From Thermohalobaculum sp039033215 (lineage in GTDB: Bacteria > Pseudomonadota > Alphaproteobacteria > Rhodobacterales > Rhodobacteraceae), in NCBI GenBank assembly GCA_039033215.1, contig JBCCDA010000003.1:31479-95478 (forward strand): a DNA stretch of 64,000 nt, read 5' to 3'. The position numbers and the translations under genes are program-made. The notes below the pieces were generated by a model. It saw nothing but the letters and a program-made list of their open reading frames with translations, was not told where the DNA came from and searched no databases. Below are positions 63,333-64,000 of this stretch, piece after piece (position 1 is the first letter of the stretch; each line of letters opens with the position of its first letter).

Positions 63333-63731
63333 ATGAGCACGATCCGCACCCTTTGGACGGCAGCAGGCTTCGCCAGCTTCGGGCTCGGCGCCGTCGGTGT
63401 CGTTGTTCCGCTCCTGCCCACGGTGCCGTTCATGTTGCTCGCAGCGTTCTGTTTCGCCAGGGGTTCGGACCGCTTCCACGACTGGCTGGTCAACCACCCG
63501 CAGTTCGGCCCGGCGATCCAGGACTGGCAGGTGCACGGCGCGATATCGCGGCGCGGCAAGATCGCCGCTGTCGTGGCCGCCTGTGTCACCTTCGGGATCA
63601 GCCTAGCGCTGGGTCTCGCAGCTCACATCCTTGCCATCCAGGCAGTTGCCCTTGGCGCGATGATGGTCTTTGTCCTCAGCCGCCCGACGGCACCGGCTCA
63701 CCCGTCCCCCGCCAGCGCACGCAGTTCGTAA
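63333..63731 (+). CDS. YbaN/DUF454 inner-membrane protein
   Basis: 132 residues: LWTAAGFASFGLGAVGVVVP, LLPTVPFMLLAAFCFARGSD and RFHDWLVNHPQFGPAIQDW then a third helix pair. Standard for the YbaN family. Its C-terminal Pro/Ser tail overlaps the mutS 3' end by 34 bp on the other strand. Confidence 0.9.
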   Translation: MSTIRTLWTAAGFASFGLGAVGVVVPLLPTVPFMLLAAFCFARGSDRFHDWLVNHPQFGPAIQDWQVHGAISRRGKIAAVVAACVTFGISLALGLAAHILAIQAVALGAMMVFVLSRPTAPAHPSPASARSS

Positions 63732-64000
63732 ATCAGGTCCAGCGCATCCCTCGGCGAGAGGGCATCGGGCTGGATCTCCTGCAGGCGCGCCTCGGCGGCG
63801 GACGGCTTCACCGGCCCGGACATCGGTTGCGGGACGTGAACCGAAAACAACGGCAGATCCTGGGCCAGGGCCGCGGCGGCGCCCGAGCCCTCCCGTGCGC
63901 CCGACTCGAGCCGCTCCAGCACATCACGCGCCCGATCGACCACAGTTTGCGGCAGCCCCGCAAGACGCGCCACCTGCACACCGTAGGACCGGTCAGCAGC
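63698..64000 (-). CDS. mutS: DNA mismatch repair protein MutS, C-terminal end
   Basis: The last 100 residues only, cut by the window end. The text ADRSYGVQVARLAGLPQTVV is the MutS signature just after the Walker region. An acidic linker and the end DALSPRDALDLIYELRALAG (tetramerisation/beta-clamp-binding part) follow. MutS recognises mismatches. Confidence 0.93.
   Translation of the reverse strand, partial: AADRSYGVQVARLAGLPQTVVDRARDVLERLESGAREGSGAAAALAQDLPLFSVHVPQPMSGPVKPSAAEARLQEIQPDALSPRDALDLIYELRALAGDG

Overview
The window is GC-rich chromosomal DNA (by eye in the low to mid 60s percent GC), densely coded and interrupted by one strikingly AT-rich island near 4.75-4.98 kb. Gene content and order point to an alphaproteobacterium of the Rhodobacterales (Roseobacter-like). 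The evidence is the ffh / GNAT / chorismate mutase / rpsP / rimM / trmD / rplS block, hrcA-grpE divergent from rph-rdgB-hemW, a perfect FNR-type site upstream of a universal stress protein, and a cobalamin-binding PpaA/AerR-like protein. The organism assignment is inference. No rRNA, tRNA, CRISPR array, transposase, integrase or phage gene was seen.

Layout. 0-1.5 kb: a cut-off HlyD-type efflux adaptor with a small membrane partner, and a ribbon-helix-helix protein. 1.6-4.5 kb: a small-molecule oxidation cluster (VOC protein, muconolactone-isomerase-like protein, Tat-exported subunit 3, GMC flavoprotein). 4.5-7.0 kb: the AT-rich island followed by a large RTX protein whose N-terminus resembles nucleoside hydrolases. 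7.2-18.5 kb: a phosphorus-acquisition island. It holds phnCDEE behind a Pho-box-like direct repeat array, a hexapeptide acetyltransferase-like protein, and a convergent operon for a glycerol-3-phosphate-type ABC importer and a metallophosphodiesterase, which is divergent from a LysR regulator. 18.6-25.8 kb: the ribosome-maturation/SRP block read on the minus strand, with four overlapping GNAT genes and an inserted SDR gene. 25.9-32.5 kb: a stress section (FNR-controlled UspA, TrhO, Hsp20, a DksA-like protein, dnaK-fkbM-dnaJ). 32.5-39.5 kb: a lipoprotein, an AlkB-like dioxygenase, a cobalamin-binding regulator convergent with a PAS histidine kinase, and leuB. 39.5-44.4 kb: ComM, then a four-gene glycosylation cluster (GT87, GT2, methyltransferase, GtrA). 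44.4-49.1 kb: malate synthase G and small metabolic enzymes. 49.2-56.6 kb: secreted/extensin-like proteins, ahcY, a sulfotransferase-like/HD/PH trio, an aldo-keto reductase and a PPOX flavoprotein. 56.6-64 kb: an AAA ATPase, grpE and hrcA facing a receiver-like protein, rph, rdgB, a RidA-family protein, hemW, ybaN, and the 3' end of mutS.

How it fits together. The two phosphorus operons face each other. Together they would import phosphonates or related compounds and phosphorylated glycerol-type diesters, releasing phosphate from the latter. The heat-shock machinery (dnaK, dnaJ, grpE, hrcA, hsp20) is split over two loci, each with an unexpected passenger gene.

The least explained items are: a dispersed 11-bp tandem repeat family (GTATnnCnnGC) found at three places, once inside translated sequence; paired palindromes flanking one solute-binding-protein gene; the nucleoside-hydrolase-like/RTX fusion beside the AT-rich island; and the cobalamin-protein/kinase pair.
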